Below, one piece after another: positions 16,993 to 25,524 of a stretch of 64,000 nt of DNA (position 1 is the first letter of the stretch; each line of letters begins with the position of its first letter). Source of the DNA: Microtetraspora niveoalba (lineage in GTDB: Bacteria; Actinomycetota; Actinomycetes; Streptosporangiales; Streptosporangiaceae); assembly GCF_001570405.1 (NCBI RefSeq), contig NZ_BBYM01000016.1, positions 116,059 through 180,058 of the forward strand, read 5' to 3'. A program made the translations under genes and the position numbers. The notes under the pieces are model-generated. The model ran no database searches, was not told the DNA's origin, and saw only the letters and a program-made list of their open reading frames with translations.

Positions 16993-18150
16993 CTACTTCT
17001 TGCCGGGGACGATGAAGCCCTCGGGCAGGACGGTCCACTTGCGGTTCTCGACCTTGACGAACCGGCTGCCCTCGATCGGGTTGTGGGTGTCGCCGGGGCC
17101 GAAGACCCAGGGGGTGCCGACCATCGGGTACTCGATCGGCTGCATCTCCTTGAACGCCTTGGTGACCGACTCGCGGGTGATGTCACCCTTGATCGTCTTG
17201 AGCACCTCGACGAAGACGTCGGCGGACATGACCGCGCCCTGGCTGAACGCCGTCTTCTGGATCTTGTTGCCGCCGACGACCTTGGCCCACCGCTCGTTGC
17301 CGGGCAGCGTCTCGTCGGTGTACGGCTGCCACTCGGTGCCGGAGTACGCGTTCATCCCTTCGGGGATGACCTCGGCGTTGGCGTCGGTGTAGCTGTTGGC
17401 GCCCATGATGATGTCCACGTCCTGCATACCCTGGGTCTTGGCCTGGGCGAACCACGGCCCGACCTGGGCGTTGTACAGGATGGCCTGGCAGCCGGCGGCC
17501 TTCGCCTTGACGAGGTACGGCGTGGGGTCGCCCTCGCCCACGGAGGTGTCCTTGAGGGCGAGCTGCTTGCCGGTGATGTCCGTCCACTCCTTGATGGCGG
17601 TGTCGATGCCGCCGCCGCTGCCCGGGAGCACGGTGTAGAACATGCACACCTTGTCGTGCTTGAGCGTCTCGGAGGCGTAGTACAGCATCGCCGTGAGCAG
17701 CTTGAACGGGCCGGGGTTCACCGGCGCGATGTTCGGGCTGGTGAAGCAGGCCGGGTCCACGCCGACGGCGGGGATCGAGACGATGCCGGCCTTGCCGTAG
17801 GTCGCCCGGTTGAGGCCGCAGTCCACGGCGCTGGAGGAGCCGACGAGGGCCACGACCTCCTCGGAGTCGATGAGCTCCTTGGCGGCCTCGGTGGACCGCT
17901 GCGGGTTCATCGCGTCGTCCTTGCTGATGAACTCGATCTTGCGGCCGTTGATGCCGCCGGCCGCGTTGACCTCGTCGAAGACCGCCTTGACCGCCTGCGG
18001 AACCTCGGGGGTCTGGAAGAGGCCGGTGACGCCGTTGATGGCGCCGACCTTGATCGGGCCGTCGGTGCCGCCTCCGTCGCTGGAGCAGGCGGTGGCGGCG
18101 AGGGCCAGGGCGGCCGCCGCCGTGACGGCGGCGAACTGCGAACGCTTCAT
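16993..18150 (-). CDS. ABC transporter substrate-binding lipoprotein (HAAT/LivK family)
   Basis: A 385-residue extracellular receptor. The signal peptide ends in the lipobox AATAC, with the lipidated Cys at about residue 22 followed by a SSDGGG spacer. The body is a type I periplasmic fold: IKVGAINGVTGLFQTPEVPQ, then VVALVGSSSAVDCGLNRATY and a second lobe with AILYNAQVGPWFAQAKTQGM. It is 37 bases downstream of the fused permease-ATPase gene. Residues of the usual amino-acid-binding pocket are not clearly conserved, which fits a ligand other than leucine. The gene order hydrolase-livF-livMG-receptor-livH suggests the ligand is the island substrate. Confidence 0.92.
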   Translation of the reverse strand: MKRSQFAAVTAAAALALAATACSSDGGGTDGPIKVGAINGVTGLFQTPEVPQAVKAVFDEVNAAGGINGRKIEFISKDDAMNPQRSTEAAKELIDSEEVVALVGSSSAVDCGLNRATYGKAGIVSIPAVGVDPACFTSPNIAPVNPGPFKLLTAMLYYASETLKHDKVCMFYTVLPGSGGGIDTAIKEWTDITGKQLALKDTSVGEGDPTPYLVKAKAAGCQAILYNAQVGPWFAQAKTQGMQDVDIIMGANSYTDANAEVIPEGMNAYSGTEWQPYTDETLPGNERWAKVVGGNKIQKTAFSQGAVMSADVFVEVLKTIKGDITRESVTKAFKEMQPIEYPMVGTPWVFGPGDTHNPIEGSRFVKVENRKWTVLPEGFIVPGKK

Positions 18151-18187
18151 GTGTGCGACTTCCTTCGGGGGTGAAAGGAGCGGGGTG

Positions 18188-19948
18188 TCAGGGGAGGGGG
18201 ACCTCGGCGGTGCCGAGGTAGGCCGCCATGACCGCGGGGTCCTCCAGGACCTCCTCGGTGGGGCCGGAGGCGATGACGTGACCGAAGTCGAGGACGGTGA
18301 CCTGCGAGCAGGCGGCCCGCACCAGTTCCATGTCGTGCTCGACGAGCAGGACCGAGACGCCGAACCGCTCGGGCACCTGGGCGAGCGTGCGCCCGAGCCG
18401 CAGCGACTCCGCCGCCGACTGGCCCGCGGCGGGCTCGTCCAGCAGCGCGACCTTGGGCCGGGCGGCGACGGCGGCGGCCACGTCGAGGAGGCGGCGGGTG
18501 CCGACGTCCACGATGGAGACCGGCACGTCGCCGGGCGGGCAGCCGAAGAACTCCAGCAGCTCGTCGGCCTCCTTCTTCGCCGGCCGGCGTCCCGCGCCGA
18601 TCGCGAGGTACTCGTACTGCGTGAGCTCGGGGGCGATCACGGTGGTCTGGAAGGTGCGGCGCAGGCCGCGCCGGGCGCGCGCGCTGGGGCTGAGGCCGTC
18701 GATCGTCCTGCCGTCCAGCTCGATCGCGCCCTCGTAGCCGGGGATGAAGCCGGTCACCGCGGCGATGAAGGTGGACTTGCCGGCGCCGTTGGGTCCGATC
18801 AGGCCGACGACGGCGCCCTCGGGCACGGTCAGGTCGACCGTGTCCAGGGCCACCACCTCGCCGTAGCGGACGTTCAGGCCGCGTACGGCGAGGGCGGCGG
18901 TGCCGCTCCTGTCGGCGGGCGGCGGGACGGCGGCCGGGATCTCGGTGACCGGGGCCTCGTCGCCGGTCTCCTCCTGGCCGGTGCCGGCGCCGGTGCGCTC
19001 CAGCAGCTTGCGGGCCTGCCGCTCCCGCTTGCGGGCGCGGGTGAAGTCGGTCTGGCTGACGCCGCTGCGCAGCGCGAAGATCGCGAAGACGCCGAAGAGC
19101 ATGCCGCCGAGGTCCTGGGGCAGCTTGAGCTTCTCCAGGACGGTCGCCATCACCGCGCCGAAGACGCCGCCCATGACCGCGCCCTCGGGGTTGTGCGGGC
19201 CGATCAGGATGGCGACCGCGAACAGCGCGAGCGACTGCATCATCGCGAAGTTGCCGGAGACGACGAGGCCGAGCTGTCCCGCCATCAGGCCGCCGCCGAC
19301 GCCGGCGATGAAGGCGCTGATCGCGAACGCGGCGAGCTTGCTGCGTGCCACGGAGATGCCGTGGGAGGCGGCGGCCCGCTCGGAGTGGCGCAGCTCCAGC
19401 CAGGACATGCCGAGCCGGGTCCGGTTGAGCAGCGCCAGCCCGCCCGCGATCAGCAGGAAGACGATCACGGTGAGGATGAAGTAGCCGCCGTCGCCGTCGA
19501 ACGGCTCGGGCCGTACCAGCGTCTTGAGCTCGGTGGTGCCGGGGAACTGGTTGGCGTTCAGCACGATGTCGGTGGACACCGCGAAGCCGAAGGTGACCAC
19601 GGCCAGGTTGACGCCGCGGATGCGCAGGGCGGGCAGCCCGATGGCCACGCCGACGGGGACGGCGGCCAGGCCGCCGAGCAGCAGCCAGAGAAGGAAGCCG
19701 CCCGGGGCGTCGGACAGGTTGAGCCGCAGCACCACCCACGCGCCGATGGCCGCGAACGACATCTGGCACAGGGACATGACCCCGACCCGGCCCACGATCA
19801 CGCCGTAGCTCTGCATGATGACCGCGCTGACGACCGCGCTGATCGCCAGGTAGACCCAGTACGACGAGAGCACGTTCGGCACCACGACGCAGACGAGCGC
19901 GGCGATGCCGATCGCCGTGAGCGTGGCCCGCTTGTCGATCATGTTCAT
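18188..19948 (-). CDS. Fused LivM permease and LivG ATPase
   Basis: A 586-residue fusion. Residues 1-310 form a LivM-type permease with about nine helices, containing GQLGLVVSGNFAMMQSLALF and the GPHNPEGAVMGGVFGA segment. A charged linker of about 50 residues (REEGD-rich, around 315-350) connects to a complete ATPase: Walker A GLIGPNGAGKST, Q-loop RRTFQTTVIAPELT, the rather degenerate signature region VDVGTRRLLDVAAAVA in place of LSxGQ, Walker B KVALLDEPAAG and the switch His in LLVEHDMELV. LivM-LivG fusions occur in actinobacterial HAAT systems. Its start overlaps the livF stop by 4 bases. The missing classical signature motif is worth noting. Confidence 0.9.
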   Translation of the reverse strand: MNMIDKRATLTAIGIAALVCVVVPNVLSSYWVYLAISAVVSAVIMQSYGVIVGRVGVMSLCQMSFAAIGAWVVLRLNLSDAPGGFLLWLLLGGLAAVPVGVAIGLPALRIRGVNLAVVTFGFAVSTDIVLNANQFPGTTELKTLVRPEPFDGDGGYFILTVIVFLLIAGGLALLNRTRLGMSWLELRHSERAAASHGISVARSKLAAFAISAFIAGVGGGLMAGQLGLVVSGNFAMMQSLALFAVAILIGPHNPEGAVMGGVFGAVMATVLEKLKLPQDLGGMLFGVFAIFALRSGVSQTDFTRARKRERQARKLLERTGAGTGQEETGDEAPVTEIPAAVPPPADRSGTAALAVRGLNVRYGEVVALDTVDLTVPEGAVVGLIGPNGAGKSTFIAAVTGFIPGYEGAIELDGRTIDGLSPSARARRGLRRTFQTTVIAPELTQYEYLAIGAGRRPAKKEADELLEFFGCPPGDVPVSIVDVGTRRLLDVAAAVAARPKVALLDEPAAGQSAAESLRLGRTLAQVPERFGVSVLLVEHDMELVRAACSQVTVLDFGHVIASGPTEEVLEDPAVMAAYLGTAEVPLP

Positions 19949-20805
19949 CGCGTCTCGCCTTCCGGCTCGGGTCCGCCCGTGGGGGCGGCGGGCGTCGTCC
20001 CGGCGGCGGGAGCCACGGTGGGTGCCGCCGCGGGGGCCGCAGCGGAGGCGGCTGGGGTGGCCGCCGTGGACGCCGCCACGGGGGCGGTTGTGGGAGCCGC
20101 TGTGGGGGCCGCGCCGAAGTACAGCTCGTGCAGCCGCTGGTCGGCGCCGCGCAGCTCCTCGCAGGGGCCGGAGAAGACGACCCGGCCCTTGCGCAGCACG
20201 TACACGTTGGTGCCGACCTCCAGGGCCAGGTGGGCGAACTGCTCGATGAGCAGGACCGCGATGCCGAGCCCGACCAGGTCGGTGACCGCCTTCATCAGGC
20301 GGCTCACGATGACGGGGGCGAGTCCCAGTGACATCTCGTCGATGAGCACGACCTTGGGGTCGGAGATCAGGGCCCGGCCGAGCACGACCATCTGCTGCTC
20401 GCCGCCGGACAGGTGCCCGGCCTGGAGGTGGCGGCGCTTCTCCAGCTCGGGGAAGAGCCCGTACACCATGTCGAGGTCGCCGTCGCCCGCCTGGGAGACG
20501 AGCAGGTTCTGCTCGACGGTCAGGGTCCGGAACGCGGTGCGGGACTGCTCGACGTAGCCGAGGCCCGCCTGCGCGCGGCGGTACGTGGGGAACTTGTCGA
20601 TGGCGACGCCGTCGAGGTGGATCGTCCCGGAGGTGTTCCTGACGAGCCCGGCGATGCCGTCCATCAGGGTCGTCTTGCCCGCGCCGTTCGCGCCGAGGAT
20701 CAGGGTGACCGCGCCGGGGACGACGTCGAGCGAGACGTCGTGGACGATGGGCACCTCGCCCCGGCTGATGCTGACGTCGCTGAGGCGCAGGATCTCGCCG
20801 GGCAT
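19945..20805 (-). CDS. LivF-type ABC ATPase with a long Ala/Pro/Thr tail
   Basis: A 286-residue ATPase. The first 230 residues are a standard LivF: Walker A LILGANGAGKTTLM, Q-loop LGYVEQSRTAFRTLTVEQNL, signature HLSGGEQQMVVLGRAL, Walker B KVVLIDEMSLGLAP and switch LLIEQFAHLALEV. After YFGAAPTAAP the last 55 residues are low-complexity Ala, Pro and Thr with an acidic end, which LivF proteins normally lack. The gene overlaps the upstream hydrolase stop by 1 base and the downstream fusion gene by 4, so the whole set is translationally coupled. Confidence 0.92.
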   Translation of the reverse strand: MPGEILRLSDVSISRGEVPIVHDVSLDVVPGAVTLILGANGAGKTTLMDGIAGLVRNTSGTIHLDGVAIDKFPTYRRAQAGLGYVEQSRTAFRTLTVEQNLLVSQAGDGDLDMVYGLFPELEKRRHLQAGHLSGGEQQMVVLGRALISDPKVVLIDEMSLGLAPVIVSRLMKAVTDLVGLGIAVLLIEQFAHLALEVGTNVYVLRKGRVVFSGPCEELRGADQRLHELYFGAAPTAAPTTAPVAASTAATPAASAAAPAAAPTVAPAAGTTPAAPTGGPEPEGETR

Positions 20806-21749
20806 CAGGACGCTCCGTGACAGGCGGCCCGCAGGGCCGCGACGGCGCGGTCGTGGGCGTGCTTCGACGGTTCGAGCTCGGTGCCCAGCAGCCCGAAGAA
20901 GCCGTGGATCAGGCCGTCGTAGCAGACGTGGTCGACCTCGCCGCCGGCCTCGGCCAGCCTCTTGGCGTACTCCTCGCCCTCGTCGCGCAGGACGTCGTAC
21001 TCGGCCTCCAGGATCAGGGCGCGCGGCAGGCGGGAGAGGTCCCCGGCGCGCAGCGGCAGGAGGTAGGGGTCCTCCAGGTCCCGCTCGTCGCGCGGGTAGG
21101 TGGTGAAGAACCACTCCATGCTCTCCCTGGAGAGGAAGTAGCCGTCGGAGAACTCCTCGTACGAGGCCCGCCCGTCGGCGGGGTGGCCGAGCACCGGCGA
21201 GACGAGCAGCTGCAGGGCGATGGCGGGGCCGCCGAGGTCGCGGGCCTTCAGGGAGACGACGGCGGCGAGGTTGCCGCCCGCGCTCTCCCCGCCCACGGCG
21301 ATCCTGGCGCCGTCGGCGGAGATCTCCGCGCCGTTCCGCGCGACCCACTCGACCACGGCGTAGCAGTCGTCCGCCGCCGCGGGGAAGGGGTTCTCGGGCG
21401 CGAGCCGGTAGTCCACCGAGACCACGACGACGTCCGCGCCGGCGCAGATCAGCCGGTTGGAGTACTCGTTCTCCTCGACCGAGCCGATCGTCCAGCCGCC
21501 CCCGTGGAACCATACGAACGCCGGGAAGGGTCCGTCGCCCTCGGGTGTGTAGATCCGGACCGGGATGTCACCGGCCGGGCCGGGAACCACGCTGTCCACC
21601 ACGCCGCCCACGGCCGGCAGTTCGTCCGGCATCGCCCAGGTCTGACGGAAAGCCTCGCGCATCGCCGGCGCGTCGAACTGTGTGACCTGACCCGGGTCCT
21701 CGACACGTGTACGGTCGATGATCCTCCGCGCGTCGGGATGCAGCGGCAT
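20805..21749 (-). CDS. Alpha/beta hydrolase of the hormone-sensitive lipase family
   Basis: A 314-residue esterase. The oxyanion motif is FHGGGWTIG near residue 80, the nucleophile elbow GGESAGGNLAA near 155, the catalytic Asp probably in LILEAEYDVLRDEG and the His in DGLIHGFFG. This is the HSL (family IV) architecture with a cap domain at the N-terminus. It is cytoplasmic and is the first gene of the operon that continues with livF, livMG, receptor, livH, alcohol dehydrogenase and aldo/keto reductase. Hydrolysis of an ester or lactone of the imported compound is the simplest role. An ATCGTAT-type operator lies 50 bases before the start. Confidence 0.9.
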   Translation of the reverse strand: MPLHPDARRIIDRTRVEDPGQVTQFDAPAMREAFRQTWAMPDELPAVGGVVDSVVPGPAGDIPVRIYTPEGDGPFPAFVWFHGGGWTIGSVEENEYSNRLICAGADVVVVSVDYRLAPENPFPAAADDCYAVVEWVARNGAEISADGARIAVGGESAGGNLAAVVSLKARDLGGPAIALQLLVSPVLGHPADGRASYEEFSDGYFLSRESMEWFFTTYPRDERDLEDPYLLPLRAGDLSRLPRALILEAEYDVLRDEGEEYAKRLAEAGGEVDHVCYDGLIHGFFGLLGTELEPSKHAHDRAVAALRAACHGAS

Positions 21750-21798
21750 CGTTAACCTCCGGGTTGCCCGGGTGCCTCAAGACGTTCAGGCACTCGCA

Positions 21799-21812
21799 AA
21801 TCGTATCCGATT
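21799..21812. promoter_or_regulatory. ATCGTAT-type operator candidate between hydrolase operon and amidohydrolase 2
   Basis: AATCGTATCCGATT is an interrupted palindrome (AATCG/CGATT) in the 113-base divergent region between the transporter operon and the second amidohydrolase. It shares the AAATCGTAT half with sites at 28001-28009 and 29033-29045. Confidence 0.5.
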
Positions 21813-21862
21813 CCATGTACGTTAAGCGGGTCCAAACGATGCTGTCTAGAGCGAAGAAGAAG

Positions 21863-23287
21863 ATGATGCGCATCGAACGCCGAGACGACTCCGCACCGGG
21901 CGACCTGGTCCTGACGCGAGGACGGGTCCACACCCTGGGCGCCGGAGACGGTCTCGCCGAGGCTATCGCGGTCCGGAACGGACGAATCACCCGAGTAGGC
22001 AGTCACGATGACATCGCCCCGCTAATCGGTCGGGAGACCCGGGTCATCGACCTGGCCGGCCGCTCGGTGCTCCCCGGCATCAACGACTCCCACCTCCACG
22101 GCGTCTGGCTCGGCACCATGTGGCCGAACCTGCTGATGGACCAGCTCGCCGCCCCGGCGCCCGGCCCGGAGGCCCACGACACGGGACACGGGCACGGGCA
22201 CGGGGGCCCCGCCTCGCGCCTGGAGACGTCCGCCGACCGCCGGGCGGCGATCCTGCGCACCGGCGAGCTGCTCTCCTCGCTCGGCGTCACCAGCTACACC
22301 GAGCCCGGCCTCGGCCCCGGCGAGGACGACGGGCCGACCGGGTGCTTCGGCTCCGGGGCGCTGCGCGACTACGCCGACCTGGCCGCCGAGGGCCTGCTCA
22401 ACGCGCGCGTCACCGCGCTGATGCTGTTCGGCGAGCTGGACGGCGCGAGCTCGCTGGAGCGGTTCACCCGCGGCCTGCGCGAGTTCACGCCGCCCGCCGA
22501 CGTCCCCGGCTGGTTCCGCGTCGCGGGGGTGAAGATCTTCGCCGACGGCATCCCGCCCATGCGCACCGCCTGGACGGACGAGCCGTACGCGGACGGCACG
22601 TACGGGGCGCTGCTGGTGGAGGGCGCGACCCCCGAGCGGCGGGAGGCCGACCTGGTCGCGATGATCGAGGCGGCCCACGCCGCGGGCCATCAGATCGGCG
22701 TCCACGCGACCGGCAGCCGGACCACCAGGAGGGTCGCGGAGGCGTTCCGCGACGCCGGGGCCCGGGACGGGCGGGACGCCCGGCACTACCTCATCCACGG
22801 CGACCTGATCCACCCGCCGACGCTGGCGGAGATGGCGGCGGCCGGGGTCGGCCTGAACACCCAGGTGGGGATCGCCGTGGCCACGGAGGAGATGGTGGCG
22901 GCGGCGCTCGGCCCGGACGCGCTGCGGCACGCCTGGCCGGTCCGCGACGCCCTGGCCGCGGGCGTGCCGCTCTGCCTCAGCTCCGACGCGCCCGTGTTGT
23001 CGCCGGACTGGCGCAAGGGGGTCGCGGCGGCGGTCACCCGCACCGGTCTCGACGGCAGGGCGCGCGGGCCGGAGCAGCGGATCGCGCTGGCCCAGGCGTT
23101 GCGCGCGTACACGGTCACCCCCGCGTGGCAGGACGGCGCCGAGGCGTGGAAGGGCACGCTGGAGCCGGGCAAGGCGGCGGACCTGTGCGTCCTGGACGCC
23201 GACCTGTTCGACGTCGAGGTCGCGGCGCTGCCCGAGGTCCCGGTCGCCCTGACCGTGGTGGACGGCCGGATCGTCCACGAGCTCTGA
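21863..23287 (+). CDS. YtcJ-type amidohydrolase (Amidohydro_3), copy 2
   Basis: A 474-residue amidohydrolase, paralogous to the one at 11.5 kb but about 60 residues shorter, mainly before the second HLH helix. Metal ligands: HLH in GINDSHLHGVW, Lys in GVKIFADGI, His in IGVHATGSR, His in HYLIHGDL and Asp in LSSDAPV. A His/Gly-rich insertion, GHGHGHGG, follows residue 110. The start is uncertain: ATG 21863 or 21866 lies after AAGAAG and beyond the operator; ATG 21839 or 21815 are in frame but would place the operator inside the gene. It is divergent from the hydrolase-transporter operon and convergent with the second aldo/keto reductase. Confidence 0.85.
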   Translation: MMRIERRDDSAPGDLVLTRGRVHTLGAGDGLAEAIAVRNGRITRVGSHDDIAPLIGRETRVIDLAGRSVLPGINDSHLHGVWLGTMWPNLLMDQLAAPAPGPEAHDTGHGHGHGGPASRLETSADRRAAILRTGELLSSLGVTSYTEPGLGPGEDDGPTGCFGSGALRDYADLAAEGLLNARVTALMLFGELDGASSLERFTRGLREFTPPADVPGWFRVAGVKIFADGIPPMRTAWTDEPYADGTYGALLVEGATPERREADLVAMIEAAHAAGHQIGVHATGSRTTRRVAEAFRDAGARDGRDARHYLIHGDLIHPPTLAEMAAAGVGLNTQVGIAVATEEMVAAALGPDALRHAWPVRDALAAGVPLCLSSDAPVLSPDWRKGVAAAVTRTGLDGRARGPEQRIALAQALRAYTVTPAWQDGAEAWKGTLEPGKAADLCVLDADLFDVEVAALPEVPVALTVVDGRIVHEL

Positions 23288-23441
23288 TCCCGGACACGTC
23301 CCCCGGGAAGACGGCGGCGGCCGCGGGCGATGTCGCCCGCGGCCGCACGCGTGTCCGTGTCACCCCGGATCTGTCACCCCGGATGCGCCATCCCGGATGC
23401 GTCACTTCGGATGCGTCACTTCCGGCGCGTCACCCGGCCGG

Positions 23442-24431
23442 TCACCCCTGGCCGGGCGCGTCGGTCCCCCACGACGCCTCGGGCCGCACCACGTCGCGGT
23501 CCAGCCAGAGGTCGGCGACCTCGCGGCGCAGCTCGTCGCCGTGCCGTTCGAGCAGGGCCAGCGCGCCGAGGTTGTCCTCGAGCTGCGAGAGCCGGCTCGC
23601 GCCGAACAGCACGTTCGCCACCGACGGATGGGTCAGGCAGAACGCGACGGCGAGCTGGGCCGGGGTCGCCCCGAACTTCTCCGCCGCCCGCTCGACCAGC
23701 GGGTACGCCTCGCGGATCCGCTCGCGGATGCCGCCGGGGTCGGCGCCGATCTTGCGCTGCGGCCGCAGATTGCCGACCAGGATGCCGCCCTCGAAGACGT
23801 CCGACGCCTGCAGCCCCAGCCCGCCCGCGAACAGCTCGCCGTACGGTTCCCCCTCGGGGACGGACCGCCGGGCCAGGCTGTACTTGAGCTGGGCGAAGCT
23901 CGGCGCGGTCATGCCCTCGGCCGCCGCGAACTCGCGGGCGGTCCGCAGGTCCCCGGCCGACCAGTTGTTTACGCCCCAGGCGGTGAACCATCCTGCGCGC
24001 ACCAGCTCCGACACGTCGGACACCACCTGCCGGACGTCAAGCTCCCCCATGAAGTCGCCGGCGACGACGAAGTCGGCGTGGTCGGTGCCGACCCGCTCCA
24101 GCGACACGTCGATCTGATCGGCGAACGAACTGCCGGGGTAGTCCCACAACCAGAGCTTGCCGCACAGCAGGTAGTCGTCACGGGAGAGCCCGGCCTCCCG
24201 CACGACCTTGCCGAAGATCACGTCGGTGACGGCGTTCTCCGCGTGCGGGCCGAAGTTGTAGTGGGCCACGTCGAAGAGGTTGACGCCGTGCCCGACCGCC
24301 CGCCGGATCAGCTCGACCGCGTCGTCCGTCTCCATGCGGTCCCACGTGTTCCATGAGCCGAGGCCGAAGACCGGCACCTCCGGGCCCTGCGTGCCGAGCC
24401 GGCGCCGGGGCACCTGACCTGAGAACTCCAT
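23442..24431 (-). CDS. Aldo/keto reductase-fold protein with altered active site, copy 2
   Basis: A 329-residue paralogue of the protein at 13.9 kb. Asp and Tyr are in NLFDVAHYNFG and Lys in LLCGKLWLWD, but the strand that should end in the catalytic His reads ADFVVAGDFMGE. WGVNNWSA and VANVLFGASRLSQLEDNLGAL match the paralogue closely. ATG 24431 is chosen because GGAGG lies six bases upstream; the longer frame to 24527 runs through the promoter of the next operon. It converges with amidohydrolase 2 and is divergent from the methyltransferase, sharing the operator at 24479-24500. Confidence 0.87.
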   Translation of the reverse strand: MEFSGQVPRRRLGTQGPEVPVFGLGSWNTWDRMETDDAVELIRRAVGHGVNLFDVAHYNFGPHAENAVTDVIFGKVVREAGLSRDDYLLCGKLWLWDYPGSSFADQIDVSLERVGTDHADFVVAGDFMGELDVRQVVSDVSELVRAGWFTAWGVNNWSAGDLRTAREFAAAEGMTAPSFAQLKYSLARRSVPEGEPYGELFAGGLGLQASDVFEGGILVGNLRPQRKIGADPGGIRERIREAYPLVERAAEKFGATPAQLAVAFCLTHPSVANVLFGASRLSQLEDNLGALALLERHGDELRREVADLWLDRDVVRPEASWGTDAPGQG

Positions 24432-24478
24432 CGCGAACCTCCGAAGACGATGTGCGACCTCTGGCCGCAAGCGGGTAG

Positions 24479-24500
24479 ATCGTATAGTATCTCGCATACT
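24479..24500. promoter_or_regulatory. ATCGTAT-type operator with AGTAT/ATACT inverted repeat
   Basis: ATCGTAT (24479-24485) runs into the perfect inverted repeat AGTAT-CTCGC-ATACT (24486-24500). It lies between the divergent starts of aldo/keto reductase 2 (24431) and the methyltransferase (24526). The surrounding 45 bases are unusually AT-rich for this DNA. Confidence 0.55.
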
Positions 24501-24525
24501 GTTTTGGTATGTAAGGAGTGCATCC

Positions 24526-25524
24526 ATGTCGTCTCACCCCGGCGCCGAGGCCGCGAGCCCGGCGAGGATCGTGGACGTGGCCATCGGTTACATGGCCGCC
24601 AAGCAGCTCTTCGCCGCCTCCGAGGCCGGCCTGTTCGCGGCGCTCGCCGAGGGGCCCGCCGCGGCCGCCGAGATCGCGGCCCGCACCGGCATCCCGGAGC
24701 GCACCGCCCGCATCCTCGCCGACGCGATGGCGGGCCTCGGCCTGCTCACCCGCGCCGACGGCGTCTACGCCAACTCCCCGGCCACCGCACGCTACCTCTC
24801 GGGGAACGGGGACGACGTCGACCTGCGGCCGTTCCTGACCTTCCTGGACACGATCAGCTACGGGCACTGGCTCGGCTTCGGCGAGACCACCCGCACGGCG
24901 AAGCCGGCGGACCTCGACCTCGGCGGCGACCGGATGACGACGTTCCTGTCGGGCGTGATGACCTACAACGCGCTGCACGCCCGGATGCTCGCCGAGAACT
25001 ACGACTTCTCCCGGCACGAGCGGGTCCTCGACCTCGGCGGCCTCTCCGGGTCGTTCCTCGCCGAGGCGCTGCGCGGGGCCCCGGGCCTGCGGGGCACCTT
25101 CTTCTCGGGCGGCGAGCTCGTCGGGCACGCCCGTACGGTGCTGGCCGAGGCCGGCGTCGCCGACCGGGTCGAGATCGTCGACGGGGACCCGCTGGAGGGC
25201 GGCGTCCCCACCGGCTTCGACCTGGTGCTGCTGGAGCACGTCGTGCACCGCTTCGACGCCGAGCAGAACCGGCGCATCGCGAAGGCGGCGCGCGAGGCCG
25301 CGACGCCGGGCGCGACCCTGGTGCTGCTCGACTTCTTCCTCGACTCCGACCCGGAGCAGCGCCCCATCGACGCCCTGCACGCCGGCGAGTACCTGGTGAT
25401 CGACGGCACGGTCGTCTATCCCGAGGACGAGGTGCGCGGCTGGCTGCGCGCCGCGGGCTGGGAGCCGGTCGAGACCCGCGCGCTGCCGGGCAGCCCGCGC
25501 GTCATCATCGCGGAGGCACGATGA
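24526..25524 (+). CDS. SAM-dependent O-methyltransferase (plant COMT-like, Methyltransf_2)
   Basis: A 332-residue two-domain methyltransferase. The N-terminal winged-helix dimerisation domain contains IAARTGIPERTARILADAMA and the substrate cap region around residues 95-150. The SAM motif I is VLDLGGLSGSFLAEAL, near residue 170. The region usually holding the catalytic His reads LLEHVVHRFDAEQNRR. Typical substrates are phenols or catechols. Its presence in a ring-degrading island is odd, because O-methylation blocks ring cleavage; it could protect or detoxify an intermediate, or the fold could serve another transfer. It is coupled to the following SDR gene by a 4-base overlap. AAGGAG precedes the ATG. 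Confidence 0.87.
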   Translation: MSSHPGAEAASPARIVDVAIGYMAAKQLFAASEAGLFAALAEGPAAAAEIAARTGIPERTARILADAMAGLGLLTRADGVYANSPATARYLSGNGDDVDLRPFLTFLDTISYGHWLGFGETTRTAKPADLDLGGDRMTTFLSGVMTYNALHARMLAENYDFSRHERVLDLGGLSGSFLAEALRGAPGLRGTFFSGGELVGHARTVLAEAGVADRVEIVDGDPLEGGVPTGFDLVLLEHVVHRFDAEQNRRIAKAAREAATPGATLVLLDFFLDSDPEQRPIDALHAGEYLVIDGTVVYPEDEVRGWLRAAGWEPVETRALPGSPRVIIAEAR

